A DNA stretch of 64,000 nt from Zhongshania sp. (GTDB taxonomy: Bacteria; Pseudomonadota; Gammaproteobacteria; Pseudomonadales; Spongiibacteraceae), in assembly GCA_018066965.1 (NCBI GenBank), contig JAGPVP010000083.1, positions 34,307-98,306 on the forward strand, given 5' to 3'. The position numbers and the translations under genes were made by a program. Shown piece after piece: positions 37,625 through 46,402 of the stretch (positions are counted from its first letter, which is position 1; each line of letters starts with the position of its first letter). The notes beneath the pieces are model-generated. The model did not search any database, was not told where the DNA came from, and saw nothing but the letters and a program-made list of their open reading frames with translations.

Positions 37625-40514
37625 AAATTTTCTCAAGCTGAGGTTGTTTGCCATATTTCGCCGGCGCCAATTTCGCTAATGCCATCAAACTTTTACGAAC
37701 ACCAGGCGTCCACACTCCATCACCGACTAAAGCCATATTCGATTCGTATTCCGCAATTGCTTTTTCTTCAAACGGATAAGCCTGCTCTTCTAATAAAATC
37801 ATGTACTGTTCAAGCACATCACCATCCAATTTTTTTGGCACTTCAGACTCAAGCAGTGCTAAAGCAAACTGCCTATACAGTTCGCCAAGCTCATAATTTG
37901 CTAAAGTAGTGATATCTGAAAAGCCAAAGGAAGATGATTTTGCCAGTGACGAAATCGCTTTTTCCATCGCCGCTCGCCGACGCGGTAAGCTCTTCTCAAT
38001 CGGTAATAACAAGCGTATCGAATTCGCAAAACTCACATCAGCCATCGCTAGCTTATAACTCGCATCCGCAGCCATAAGTTGAGACTTAGCACTTCCGCCG
38101 CCAACCTCCTCATCAGCAGCTACAATGCTACACAACCACGTAAAATGTTCTTTGGAAGTAGCCGGATACAGCTCAGCGAGCATTAAGCGCGTCTGCTGGG
38201 CATCATCCAAGGGCGCCGGATAGCTGCTTATATATGCCGCTAACACTCGCTCTCCCTCACCGCGCTGACCAGCAGAAATGTACAATTTTCCAGCGCTTAG
38301 TTGAGCTGTTCTGCGAAGATCTTCAGCCGCGGTTGGGCGAGTGGCTATGCGCTCATATATTTCTGCAGCACGACTAGGATTAGCTGACTTTTGGTAGGCG
38401 GTCGCCAGCATCTTATCCGCTTCAACTATCATGTTGTGCAAGGCGAATCTAGCAGTAAACTGCTCTAATACCGCAGTGCTTTGCAACCATTCATTTACTT
38501 CAAACAATTGCCCTGCGGCATTAAACAATGCATCAGCTACTAAATTCTCATCAACCGACAAGCTTGCTGCACGTTGAAATAGCGCGGCCGCTACACGGGC
38601 CTGGCCTTTCTCCCTAGCGACTTCAGCTTGACGATACACCGATATTGCCAAGCGGCTCTGCGCGATATTTTTTAGCTCAGCATCACCACGCTCTAAACGC
38701 GGCAGCAATGAGGTATAAAAGGTTTCTGAGTTAAGGAAATCTTCTTTGGCGAAGTAAGCATCTGCAAGCAAACCCAAAGCCTTATTATGAAGATCCTCGT
38801 CTTGCCAATCATCGGCTTTAACCAACGGTAAGCATATCGCCACTACCTCATCAAAGCGGCTTAACTGATAGTAATCCTCCGCTCCCGCCAGTAGCACAAA
38901 TGACCGTTGCGGATGATTGGGGAAACTATTTGCAAATGTAGACATTGCATTAAAGACATTCGTCTGCGCATCGCCAACAAGCGCCTCGTCTTTCGGATTT
39001 TTCTTCAGAACTTCGTACCACTGCCGATACGATTTCACTTGCGCCAAGGCAGAATCACCAGCGCTTTCTGGATTTTTAAATTCGTATGCTAGTTTCCCAA
39101 ATTGAATGGCGGCCTCATTAAATCGCTCGGCCTCATAAAGCGCATCAGCATAATGACTAGTCACCTCATCGAGACGCTCATCATTTGGGAAGCTTGAAAT
39201 AATCGTGTGGTATCTATCGGCGACACTAGAAAAGCGCTGCTTTGCCTTTTCCGAATCATTGTTTACAAGATTTTGGGCCTCCTCATGCCTAAATGTAACA
39301 ACGTCATTCATATACTGGCGTATTAGTGCGCGATGGCTATCTGGCAACGCTTGATCTTGCCATAATTGACTTTCTGGCCCATAAACAACTAAATACTGCT
39401 CTTGCCCAGTAACGGCAAGCTCCTTAAATCCGCCTGCCAGATATGAGCCTATTGCTTGCTCATTAAACTCTTTCGCCAACTGATGACGCGGATGCAATCT
39501 GGAAAATGATTCATAAACATTGGCTGCATCCGTATAGCGCTTTTCAAGAGCAAATATTTCTGCAAGCCCCTGATATATTAGCGGGTAATAATATTGATCT
39601 TTCTTGTCAGAAAAATAGGTATTGATCCCATCTATCTGAGTATATTTTGAAAACGCCTTGCTCATCCCCCGCACCGCGTCTCGAACTAACTCCGCCTTAT
39701 TTTCTGGCGCGCTTACAAGTAGCTCATCTAGACGACTAATATCTGAATGAATATCCAGCTGATCTAAAATTTTCGAGAATGCTGAAACAGAGCCACTATA
39801 ATCATCTAGTTGGTAATAGGTCCACGCCTGCTTGTACTGTGCCAACCACCAATAACCCGCATTAGGGTTACCCCCAGTAATACGAGCGTATTCAACTACT
39901 GCCTCCTCATAGCGCTTATGCAAATACAACATTTCTGCTGCGCGAAACGATGCTTCATTTAGCCGCTTTGACTGTGGATATTCCACAGCTAAACGCCGCA
40001 AAGTATCTATTGAGTTTATGGCGTCTTCACTTAAATCATAGGCTCTTGCAAGTTGATAGAGCACAAAATCCGCGGCACTATAATCTGGATACTCTCGCAG
40101 TAATTGATAATACAAACTAATAGCGACTTGTAACTCGGCGCCGCTACTGCGCCCCTCGTTCGCTAATTCAGAATCCGCAAGCTCTACTCTCAGATCGGCG
40201 GCACGGCGCATCGCTTCAGCACGAATCGCAGGCGCCGCATTCAAGCTAATTACCCGCTCATAATGCTCAATGGCAGCTGCTCTCGCGCCCGCCTTGGCCT
40301 TGCCGGGATTTTTTATCTCCCGCTTGGGCATCGCGCTTAATATCAGTCGGCCGGGGTTCTGTGCACTTCTGTCTAGTAAATTGCCTATTGTTTGTTTATC
40401 ACCTTCTATTGCTGCATGAGCATGCAATACACCCAATACGGCGAGTAACAAAATTGGCGCTTTTGCTAATACTCTATTTCGAGTATGTGTTACGAGGCTA
40501 CGATTTCGCATCAT
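37608..40514 (-). CDS. Large periplasmic TPR-repeat protein
   Basis: 968 residues from the ATG at 40514, which overlaps the upstream stop as ATGA; a GTG at 40532 is possible but less likely. After a signal peptide (ending HAHAAIEG) nearly the whole protein is helical, with many TPR-like units such as YSAADFVLYQLARAYDLSE, RLNEASFRAAEMLYLHKRYEEA and SESAGDSALAQ-type repeats. It should act as a periplasmic scaffold. Similar large TPR proteins accompany AgmX/ExbB/ExbD genes in other proteobacteria (from memory). The partner is unknown. Confidence 0.78.
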   Translation of the reverse strand: MMRNRSLVTHTRNRVLAKAPILLLAVLGVLHAHAAIEGDKQTIGNLLDRSAQNPGRLILSAMPKREIKNPGKAKAGARAAAIEHYERVISLNAAPAIRAEAMRRAADLRVELADSELANEGRSSGAELQVAISLYYQLLREYPDYSAADFVLYQLARAYDLSEDAINSIDTLRRLAVEYPQSKRLNEASFRAAEMLYLHKRYEEAVVEYARITGGNPNAGYWWLAQYKQAWTYYQLDDYSGSVSAFSKILDQLDIHSDISRLDELLVSAPENKAELVRDAVRGMSKAFSKYTQIDGINTYFSDKKDQYYYPLIYQGLAEIFALEKRYTDAANVYESFSRLHPRHQLAKEFNEQAIGSYLAGGFKELAVTGQEQYLVVYGPESQLWQDQALPDSHRALIRQYMNDVVTFRHEEAQNLVNNDSEKAKQRFSSVADRYHTIISSFPNDERLDEVTSHYADALYEAERFNEAAIQFGKLAYEFKNPESAGDSALAQVKSYRQWYEVLKKNPKDEALVGDAQTNVFNAMSTFANSFPNHPQRSFVLLAGAEDYYQLSRFDEVVAICLPLVKADDWQDEDLHNKALGLLADAYFAKEDFLNSETFYTSLLPRLERGDAELKNIAQSRLAISVYRQAEVAREKGQARVAAALFQRAASLSVDENLVADALFNAAGQLFEVNEWLQSTAVLEQFTARFALHNMIVEADKMLATAYQKSANPSRAAEIYERIATRPTAAEDLRRTAQLSAGKLYISAGQRGEGERVLAAYISSYPAPLDDAQQTRLMLAELYPATSKEHFTWLCSIVAADEEVGGGSAKSQLMAADASYKLAMADVSFANSIRLLLPIEKSLPRRRAAMEKAISSLAKSSSFGFSDITTLANYELGELYRQFALALLESEVPKKLDGDVLEQYMILLEEQAYPFEEKAIAEYESNMALVGDGVWTPGVRKSLMALAKLAPAKYGKQPQLEKIYDSLY

Positions 40515-41887
40515 GATTCGCTTTCGCTCCACGCTACGCCCGACAACTGTTGATGAAGGCGTTCATAGTTACGGGCGAGTGCAAATTCAGCCTCTGCCGA
40601 GTAAGCTTCCGTGCGCTGACGCCGTTCGATAATGCGCTCTAAGGCTAGCTTCTCTAAGGTCGTCGACCAGTCGGAACGATGACGCTCTATCTCCGCCATT
40701 ACGCTCCGCACCACGGCAATATTCTCGCTACTGCGATCGTCAATACTGCTTTGTAAGCGGGCGTGAATATGATTAAGCTGGCGATACTGAGTAAGCGCAT
40801 AGCGGAAATCCGCTCTATCAATTAATAGGCTTAAATACCCCCCCAGACGATTCGCAGTTAAATCGCTAAGCCATGCATCCCAGCCACTATCATCTACGGC
40901 ATCGGCGTCATGGATACTTTTCAATAATCCGCCACTGCGAATATCTTGTTCTATTGCCGTTAAATCTAATCTTGCCTGCTTTAATCTCGCCACCGCAGAA
41001 ACATAATATTGCTGAGACCGAGCTTCTTGACCGTCCCAATGCAACATCAAGTACGGAATTATCAGCATTACTTCTTGCACCGCTGGATCAAGCGGATCAC
41101 GGCTTATTAATTCCATCCATGGCACGAGGGCTGCTAATAAATCCTGTTCTTTCTCACCTTTTGCGACTGCCCAAGCACGTCTAAATGGCGCATCTCGCCG
41201 CGACCATGCTACCTCATCGTCTGATCCAGACCACAGATAATCTCCCGCTAGGGCAGCTGACGAATCACTAGATTCCCCTCGCTCTTTTAACGACGTTGCG
41301 CGGGGGCTCAACAAGGCCCAACCCAAGCCCACCAAGGCCTTATTCGCATAGGGGCTTAAGCGTCGTACTGAACGAAAATAATTGGCCGCGGAAGTGTTAT
41401 CGTCATGCTCTAAAAAATAATATCCCAGTGTTAAATTGGCTTTATCTTTTAGCAATAGCTCATCATGTTTTACAAATTCCGAGGTCGATATATCACTGAG
41501 AATTTTTATTCCGTCATTAGGTGACGCTGTGTTAAGCAAGGAAATGCCGAGATTATAATTTCTATAAATGCCAACGGACGTGTCCATCCCATCTACAGGT
41601 GTACGCAATACAGACGGCGATATTCCAATATCTTCCACTTTCAAACCCAGCTCATTGGCGGCGGCCTGAAATGCCGTTTTCATATTGTCTGAAGGTGAAA
41701 AATGACTGCCGGTCTTTTGTGCCACTGATGCAATTTCTGAAAGCGCATCAAACGGCTTATGGGTTCGGGCATTAAAGTATGCAGCTCTAAGTTTCGGGTC
41801 TTGTTCTGAACCCGGCGTATATGACTCGGCGAGCAGCAAGGTGCTAACGGAAGAGGCTAGACAAGCAATTAATATAGTTGATTTCAT
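40511..41887 (-). CDS. Exported helical protein of unknown function in motor operon
   Basis: 458 residues from the ATG at 41887, which overlaps the upstream stop as ATGA. Signal peptide ends near LLLAES. Residues about 100-200 look TPR-like (NKALVGLGWALL); the rest is helical and charged. I recognise no named domain. Translational coupling on both sides ties it to the TPR/ExbB/ExbD operon. Confidence 0.7.
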   Translation of the reverse strand: MKSTILIACLASSVSTLLLAESYTPGSEQDPKLRAAYFNARTHKPFDALSEIASVAQKTGSHFSPSDNMKTAFQAAANELGLKVEDIGISPSVLRTPVDGMDTSVGIYRNYNLGISLLNTASPNDGIKILSDISTSEFVKHDELLLKDKANLTLGYYFLEHDDNTSAANYFRSVRRLSPYANKALVGLGWALLSPRATSLKERGESSDSSAALAGDYLWSGSDDEVAWSRRDAPFRRAWAVAKGEKEQDLLAALVPWMELISRDPLDPAVQEVMLIIPYLMLHWDGQEARSQQYYVSAVARLKQARLDLTAIEQDIRSGGLLKSIHDADAVDDSGWDAWLSDLTANRLGGYLSLLIDRADFRYALTQYRQLNHIHARLQSSIDDRSSENIAVVRSVMAEIERHRSDWSTTLEKLALERIIERRQRTEAYSAEAEFALARNYERLHQQLSGVAWSESES

Positions 41888-42402
41888 AATGCTGGCTGCC
41901 AATCACGCATGACTATTTCAGCGTTTCCACGCATTTTTGTCATACCGTCGCTAATAAGCTCTAACTCGATATATGTGCTATTGCCAACCGTAATATGCTG
42001 ATCAATTTTGGGGAATATTCGATCTGAATTGGGCCCCGCGTCTGCGCCCATAGCGACGAATTCAGCGCGAATCCGATGCTCTCCCGCGCTAAGATTAAGA
42101 CTATTGATGGTGTGTAAACCGCCAGCCAATAAGGCCTTAGACTCCATTTCACTGTAGGTATAACGAACAACTTGATTGTCATCGATTTGGATTTTAGCAG
42201 CCTGAAGGATCAAGGACTCGGCACTGCTGCCAATATAAATATGACAATTCTTACTCTCGTTTTTTTTGATTTCCGTATTCACATACAAGGCATCTGTCTT
42301 AAGACGCGCCAGATCGACATCATTCGCAAATATATTTATTGATTTAAAAATCAATAAAATTGCTATCGAAACCTGTATTTTATGCAAAGAGAAATACGTC
42401 AT
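41884..42402 (-). CDS. Exported protein of unknown function, first gene of motor operon
   Basis: 172 residues from the ATG at 42402 (GTG at 42429 also possible), with a signal peptide (ending NIFAND). The mature part appears beta-rich (INSLNLSAGEHRIRAEFV, STYIELELI), like a small immunoglobulin-type or carbohydrate-binding fold, but no family is recognised. A sigma-54-like promoter lies 59 bases upstream. Confidence 0.66.
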   Translation of the reverse strand: MTYFSLHKIQVSIAILLIFKSINIFANDVDLARLKTDALYVNTEIKKNESKNCHIYIGSSAESLILQAAKIQIDDNQVVRYTYSEMESKALLAGGLHTINSLNLSAGEHRIRAEFVAMGADAGPNSDRIFPKIDQHITVGNSTYIELELISDGMTKMRGNAEIVMRDWQPAL

Positions 42403-42751
42403 TACTTCGCCGCCAGAATCATTCAACACGTGTTTAAAATTTAATCCCTAACGTCAACTCTGCAAGAGGCGCGCCAACGATTTTTAAACCTAGGGGAATT
42501 ACTGACGTATGTGCTCGTCGTGATTGCTTATTCGAGTAAAAATGCGGGGTGGTACACAAAAATGAAAGGAGCAGCGACTAATGCACTGAAAAAAGATAAC
42601 CCTATTCCGCCCAAATAGCTGGCAAACGCACCAAGCTAGAACACAAAATTAAACATTTAGAAATTAGCTGCGCACCACAACAACACAATAAAGTTGCTTT
42701 TCCGGCCGAACACAGAAGCCGACAAAGAACTGATTATTAGATGGGGAATCG
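42403..42751. other. Intergenic region upstream of the motor operon
   Basis: 349 bases between the kinase stop and the first operon ATG. It holds the sigma-54-like promoter at 42461-42476. No clear terminator for the kinase transcript was found. Confidence 0.5.
42461..42476 (-). promoter_or_regulatory. Sigma-54-like promoter of the motor operon
   Basis: Read on the minus strand: TGGCGC, five bases, TTGCA, one mismatch to consensus (A5 to G). The predicted start is near 42451, 48 bases before the ATG. No convincing enhancer dyad was found upstream. Confidence 0.32.
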
Positions 42752-44470
42752 CTAGCGCAGTAAGCTCCACAACAGGCACACAAACAAAAACAGCGATATT
42801 CCTTGCCATGTACGCAGGGGGTTGCGTGTTAGCAGGGGCTGAAATTCGTTCTTCATAAACTCTTGATTAGGGTGCTCTAAGTCGTACACAAATTCAGACA
42901 CATCGCTATACCGCAGCTCAGGACTAATACTAAGGGCCCGACTTAATGCGGCATCTAACCAAAGCGGCACATGGGGATTGTAGTGGCATGCAGATACATA
43001 CTCTAAACGAGAAAATGCTACCGTGGTTGTGCAATTTTGTAAGCGACCTTGATACGGCTGCTGCCCGGTAAGCATCTCGAAAACAATAACGGCCAGCGAG
43101 AACTGATCGGCCTTACCGCTCGGCCGTCGACCCAAGACATGCTCTGGTGCGGAATATTGCGCGGTGCCCAGTACCTTGTCACGCTCGATAGGTACTGCTA
43201 TTTCAGCCAAGCCCGCAACATAACAAGAACCAAAATCAATAATTTTAATTGAGCCGTCGTCACCCACCAAAATATTGTCAGGCTTCACATCCTGATGAAA
43301 GGTATCTCGCCGGTGCATGGTCTGAAGACCTTTCGCCACCGGCACAATTATATCTAACATCGATTGAGTCGCAGGCTTAGGATTTTTTAACATCCACTGA
43401 CCCAGCGTGACGCCCGGCGAATAGGCTGACAAATAATATAAATAACTTGGCGCTTGCGGTGGCTCGATAACGTCAATGACGTAGTCACTCTGAATACGCC
43501 GACCTATCCAACTTTCTAGAATAAAGCGCTCTATATAAGCGGGGTCGTCATTAAAGTTTGCCGACGGCGTTTTCATAACGTAATGACGATCAGCTGTTGC
43601 ATCAAATACTTTGTAAAGCTGGCTGCGAGGGCTGGCATGAATTTCACACTCGATGACCAAACCATCAAGTACCATTCCCGCGCTTAGTGGCGGAGGAAAT
43701 GACAAGGCGGTCAATTTACGATACACGTCACCCGCATCTTCTAGAGGCAGAGCGTCCACCCGCAAGAGCTGACAGCTTAAATTATCATCGCTACCAGCAG
43801 CCAATGCCTCATCCAATAAGCACTGGCCAGCAGCGTGCAAGTCATCACCATAACTACTAATAAGCGCCTGCATACGCGAACTATTCAGCACATCGTGAAT
43901 ACCATCGGTGCTTAATAAAAAGATATCACCAACGGCAACATCGACAGCGCGATAATCTACATCTAAGTTAATATCCAAGCCCATAGCGCGGGTCAGGTAA
44001 GACTGTCCCCGTCCAATAGGCATCGCATGGTCACGAGTGAGCTGTTCAAGGAAGCCATCCCTTAAACGATAGACGCGACTGTCACCAACATGGAATAAAT
44101 GGGCAGTTTGTGATTTAAAAATGGCTATGCTCAGCGTAGACACATAACCCTTTTCAGCTTGCAGATAATGCTGACCCTGACCATATAGCCAGCGGTTCAA
44201 TGCATTTAATACTTGTTGCGCGGATCGCTTTACCGACCAAGAATCTGGCGTAGAAAAGTAATCGCTTAAGAAACCAGTAACACAGGTTTCCGCAGCTTCT
44301 TTACCCGCCTCCGCGGCTGAAACACCGTCGGCGATAACGGCAACTGCACCTTTGGTAGTGAGCTGCTCGTCATCTGGCACCCGAATGCCCAGACTATCTT
44401 CATTAACCGTTTTTTGCCCAGCACTACTGTGCTGGACAATCGACAATTTTAAGCTGCCGTCAAAATGCAT
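42752..44470 (-). CDS. Fused PP2C phosphatase and Ser/Thr kinase
   Basis: 572 residues. Residues 1-245 are a PP2C-type phosphatase with N-E-D, VIADGVS, HVGDSRVYRL and SDDNLSCQ motifs. Residues about 265-545 are a Hanks-type kinase with HQDVKPDNILV and IIDFGS intact. A C-terminal helix (LFLFVCLLWSLLR) anchors it. A kinase of this type next to nasA and nirBD is known in Pseudomonas. It is 38 bases after nasA and should be cotranscribed, linking nitrate uptake to phosphorylation control. Its substrates are unknown. Confidence 0.88.
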   Translation of the reverse strand: MHFDGSLKLSIVQHSSAGQKTVNEDSLGIRVPDDEQLTTKGAVAVIADGVSAAEAGKEAAETCVTGFLSDYFSTPDSWSVKRSAQQVLNALNRWLYGQGQHYLQAEKGYVSTLSIAIFKSQTAHLFHVGDSRVYRLRDGFLEQLTRDHAMPIGRGQSYLTRAMGLDINLDVDYRAVDVAVGDIFLLSTDGIHDVLNSSRMQALISSYGDDLHAAGQCLLDEALAAGSDDNLSCQLLRVDALPLEDAGDVYRKLTALSFPPPLSAGMVLDGLVIECEIHASPRSQLYKVFDATADRHYVMKTPSANFNDDPAYIERFILESWIGRRIQSDYVIDVIEPPQAPSYLYYLSAYSPGVTLGQWMLKNPKPATQSMLDIIVPVAKGLQTMHRRDTFHQDVKPDNILVGDDGSIKIIDFGSCYVAGLAEIAVPIERDKVLGTAQYSAPEHVLGRRPSGKADQFSLAVIVFEMLTGQQPYQGRLQNCTTTVAFSRLEYVSACHYNPHVPLWLDAALSRALSISPELRYSDVSEFVYDLEHPNQEFMKNEFQPLLTRNPLRTWQGISLFLFVCLLWSLLR

Positions 44471-44508
44471 CGAGACAATTCCAGAAACAAGGTTTTTATC
44501 AATGCACT

Positions 44509-45981
44509 TTAGCTTACTTCAATCAAAGCAACACTACCGTCGTCATTCAACTCTGCGGTATGCCCCTGCGGCTCCTCTAAAAATTGCACTGCCGCAAACA
44601 CCACCGCTGCGCAAGCTGCAATTACCATAAAGAAATCGGCATTACTTACAAAGGACAACACTGTCAGGAAGATAACTGCGCCAACATTACCGTAAGCGCC
44701 GGTCATGCCTGCAATTTGGCCGGTCATACTACGCTTCACTAATGGCACAATCGCAAATACTGCACCCTCACCGGCCTGCACAAAGAAAGAGCAACACATG
44801 GTGGCAACAACGGCCAACCATACCGGCCAAGCCGATTCGATCTGACTCAACACCATATATCCCACAGCCAACCCTGCAACTAGGATAGACAATGATTTAC
44901 GGCGCCCAAATTTATCAGACAAATAACCACCACCTGGGCGTGCCGCCAAATTCATAAACGCAAATCCGGACGCCAGTAATCCAGCCTCAACCGCACTTAA
45001 GGTAAATGTATCCATAAAGAACAACGGCAACATTGACACCACGGCTAACTCAGAACCAAAGGTCACAAAATAGGCAACATTTAGAATAGCAACTTGCTTA
45101 AACTTATATTGCTGCATCGGTGGAATAGCCACGTTATTTAATACATCGCTATTCACTCGCAGAATCTGACTAATCTGTACAACAAACAACACCGCCAACA
45201 CCACATACAAGGCGATTGACGCAGTTTCACTTAACAAGCCGAGGTTTACTGGCGACAACTTCCAGGTCAGTACCGCCAAAGCAAGATACATAGGTACACA
45301 CATCGCGATGTAAAACACTAAATCGCGCTTGCTACTCACTACCAAACCACCAGACTTCTTCGGCTTAAAGTAAGTAGAACCTTTTGGGGTATTACGAGCG
45401 CGCCAGTAGAAAATAAAGCCGTAAGCAAACGCCATCACACCGGTAGTTGCTATCGCATAACGCCAGCCATCATCGCCACCGAAATAAAGCGCCAAGGTTG
45501 GCAGAGTCATCGCTGCAGCTGCAGAGCCAAAGTTACCCCAACCGCCATATACACCTTCGGCTAAACCGACCTGCCGAGCGGGGAACCATTCGCCAACCAG
45601 ACGAATACCGATAACAAAGCCCGCACCGATGAAGCCCATTAGGAATCGAAGTAGTGCAATCATTTCGTAGCTATTCGCCATCGCAAATGCCACACACACC
45701 AAGCCCCCAAGAATGAGCAAGGCACTAAACACAATCCGTGGACCAAAGCGATCTACTAGCATCCCGACAATAACCCGTGCCGGAATCGTTAAGGCGACGT
45801 TCAAAATCATCAGCGCTTTAACCTGCTGATTACTCAAATCAAATGCCTCCTTAATAGAAGACAACATCGGCGCAAAGTTAAACCACACTACAAAAGTCAG
45901 AAAAAAAGCAAACCAACTTAGATGTAGCAAACGAATTTTATCTTGCTTGAGATCAAGCACATTCAGGGTTGAGGAAGACAT
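44509..45981 (-). CDS. nasA: Nitrate/nitrite transporter, MFS (NarK/NasA family)
   Basis: 490-residue inner-membrane transporter with about 12 hydrophobic segments. The NNP-family signatures [35 protein letters not shown] and [16 protein letters not shown] are present. The ATG at 45981 has GGAG six bases upstream; the upstream TTG at 45993 is not needed. It is divergent from nirB and carries nitrate for assimilation. The predicted sigma-54 promoter is 46024-46039. Confidence 0.92.
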   Translation of the reverse strand: MSSSTLNVLDLKQDKIRLLHLSWFAFFLTFVVWFNFAPMLSSIKEAFDLSNQQVKALMILNVALTIPARVIVGMLVDRFGPRIVFSALLILGGLVCVAFAMANSYEMIALLRFLMGFIGAGFVIGIRLVGEWFPARQVGLAEGVYGGWGNFGSAAAAMTLPTLALYFGGDDGWRYAIATTGVMAFAYGFIFYWRARNTPKGSTYFKPKKSGGLVVSSKRDLVFYIAMCVPMYLALAVLTWKLSPVNLGLLSETASIALYVVLAVLFVVQISQILRVNSDVLNNVAIPPMQQYKFKQVAILNVAYFVTFGSELAVVSMLPLFFMDTFTLSAVEAGLLASGFAFMNLAARPGGGYLSDKFGRRKSLSILVAGLAVGYMVLSQIESAWPVWLAVVATMCCSFFVQAGEGAVFAIVPLVKRSMTGQIAGMTGAYGNVGAVIFLTVLSFVSNADFFMVIAACAAVVFAAVQFLEEPQGHTAELNDDGSVALIEVS

Positions 45982-46023
45982 CAACAGCTCCAATTAAGAT
46001 ATAAAGGTATCTGTAGGCCTATG

Positions 46024-46039
46024 AGCAATCCCTATGCCA
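46024..46039 (-). promoter_or_regulatory. Sigma-54 promoter of nasA
   Basis: Read on the minus strand: TGGCAT, five bases, TTGCT, one mismatch to consensus. The predicted start is near 46013, about 32 bases before the ATG. Confidence 0.62.
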
Positions 46040-46126
46040 AGCTCAGCTTTATATGAATCGGAAGAAAGATAAGATGTTGTTTTTATTAACTTATTTTTAT
46101 TAAAACACCCCGCAATCCACGCATAC

Positions 46127-46186
46127 GCACCAAAATGGAGCTCACATCTGCCTGAGTTAGCTCGCATTGATGCACCATTTTGAACC
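46127..46186. promoter_or_regulatory. Two NtrC-like enhancer sites shared by nasA and nirB
   Basis: GCACCA-AAA-TGGAGC at 46127-46141 has one mismatch to GCACCA-N3-TGGTGC. GCACCA-TTT-TGAACC at 46172-46186 has a perfect left half and a weak right half. The sites are 45 bases apart; their centres lie about 121 and 166 bases upstream of the nasA start and 197 and 152 upstream of the nirB start. Confidence 0.62.
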
Positions 46187-46304
46187 TCAGCGCCCCAGCA
46201 AACCCCAGACTTCACGTGACTTTCATTGGCAAAATCGCCCCAACAAGGCGCAGAAATACTATTTTATTATTTAAAATCAATAACTTAATTAACGACCCAA
46301 ACAG

Positions 46305-46320
46305 TGGCACAGACTTTGCT
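46305..46320 (+). promoter_or_regulatory. Sigma-54 promoter of nirBD
   Basis: TGGCAC, five bases, TTGCT, exact match to consensus and spacing. The predicted start is near 46331, leaving a 72-base leader before nirB. Confidence 0.75.
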
Positions 46321-46402
46321 AATAACCTTGCAGATTGTATCGATACCCGCAAAATTGCTGTGGCCCCGGCCAGTGCACGCGCAAGCATTAAAGGAAGTAA
46401 AA

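Larger units (their letters stand above)
45982..46402. promoter_or_regulatory. Divergent nasA/nirB control region
   Basis: 421 bases holding a sigma-54 promoter for each direction and two shared NtrC-like sites. In the nirB leader lie a 10-bp palindrome GTATCGATAC (46337-46346) and a small TGGCC/GGCCA hairpin. Confidence 0.75.

Noticed and set aside
46337..46380. ANTAR/NasR-type antitermination leader in front of nirB
   Set aside because: The 72-base leader has a palindrome and a small hairpin but no paired hexaloop stems and no terminator with a T-run.
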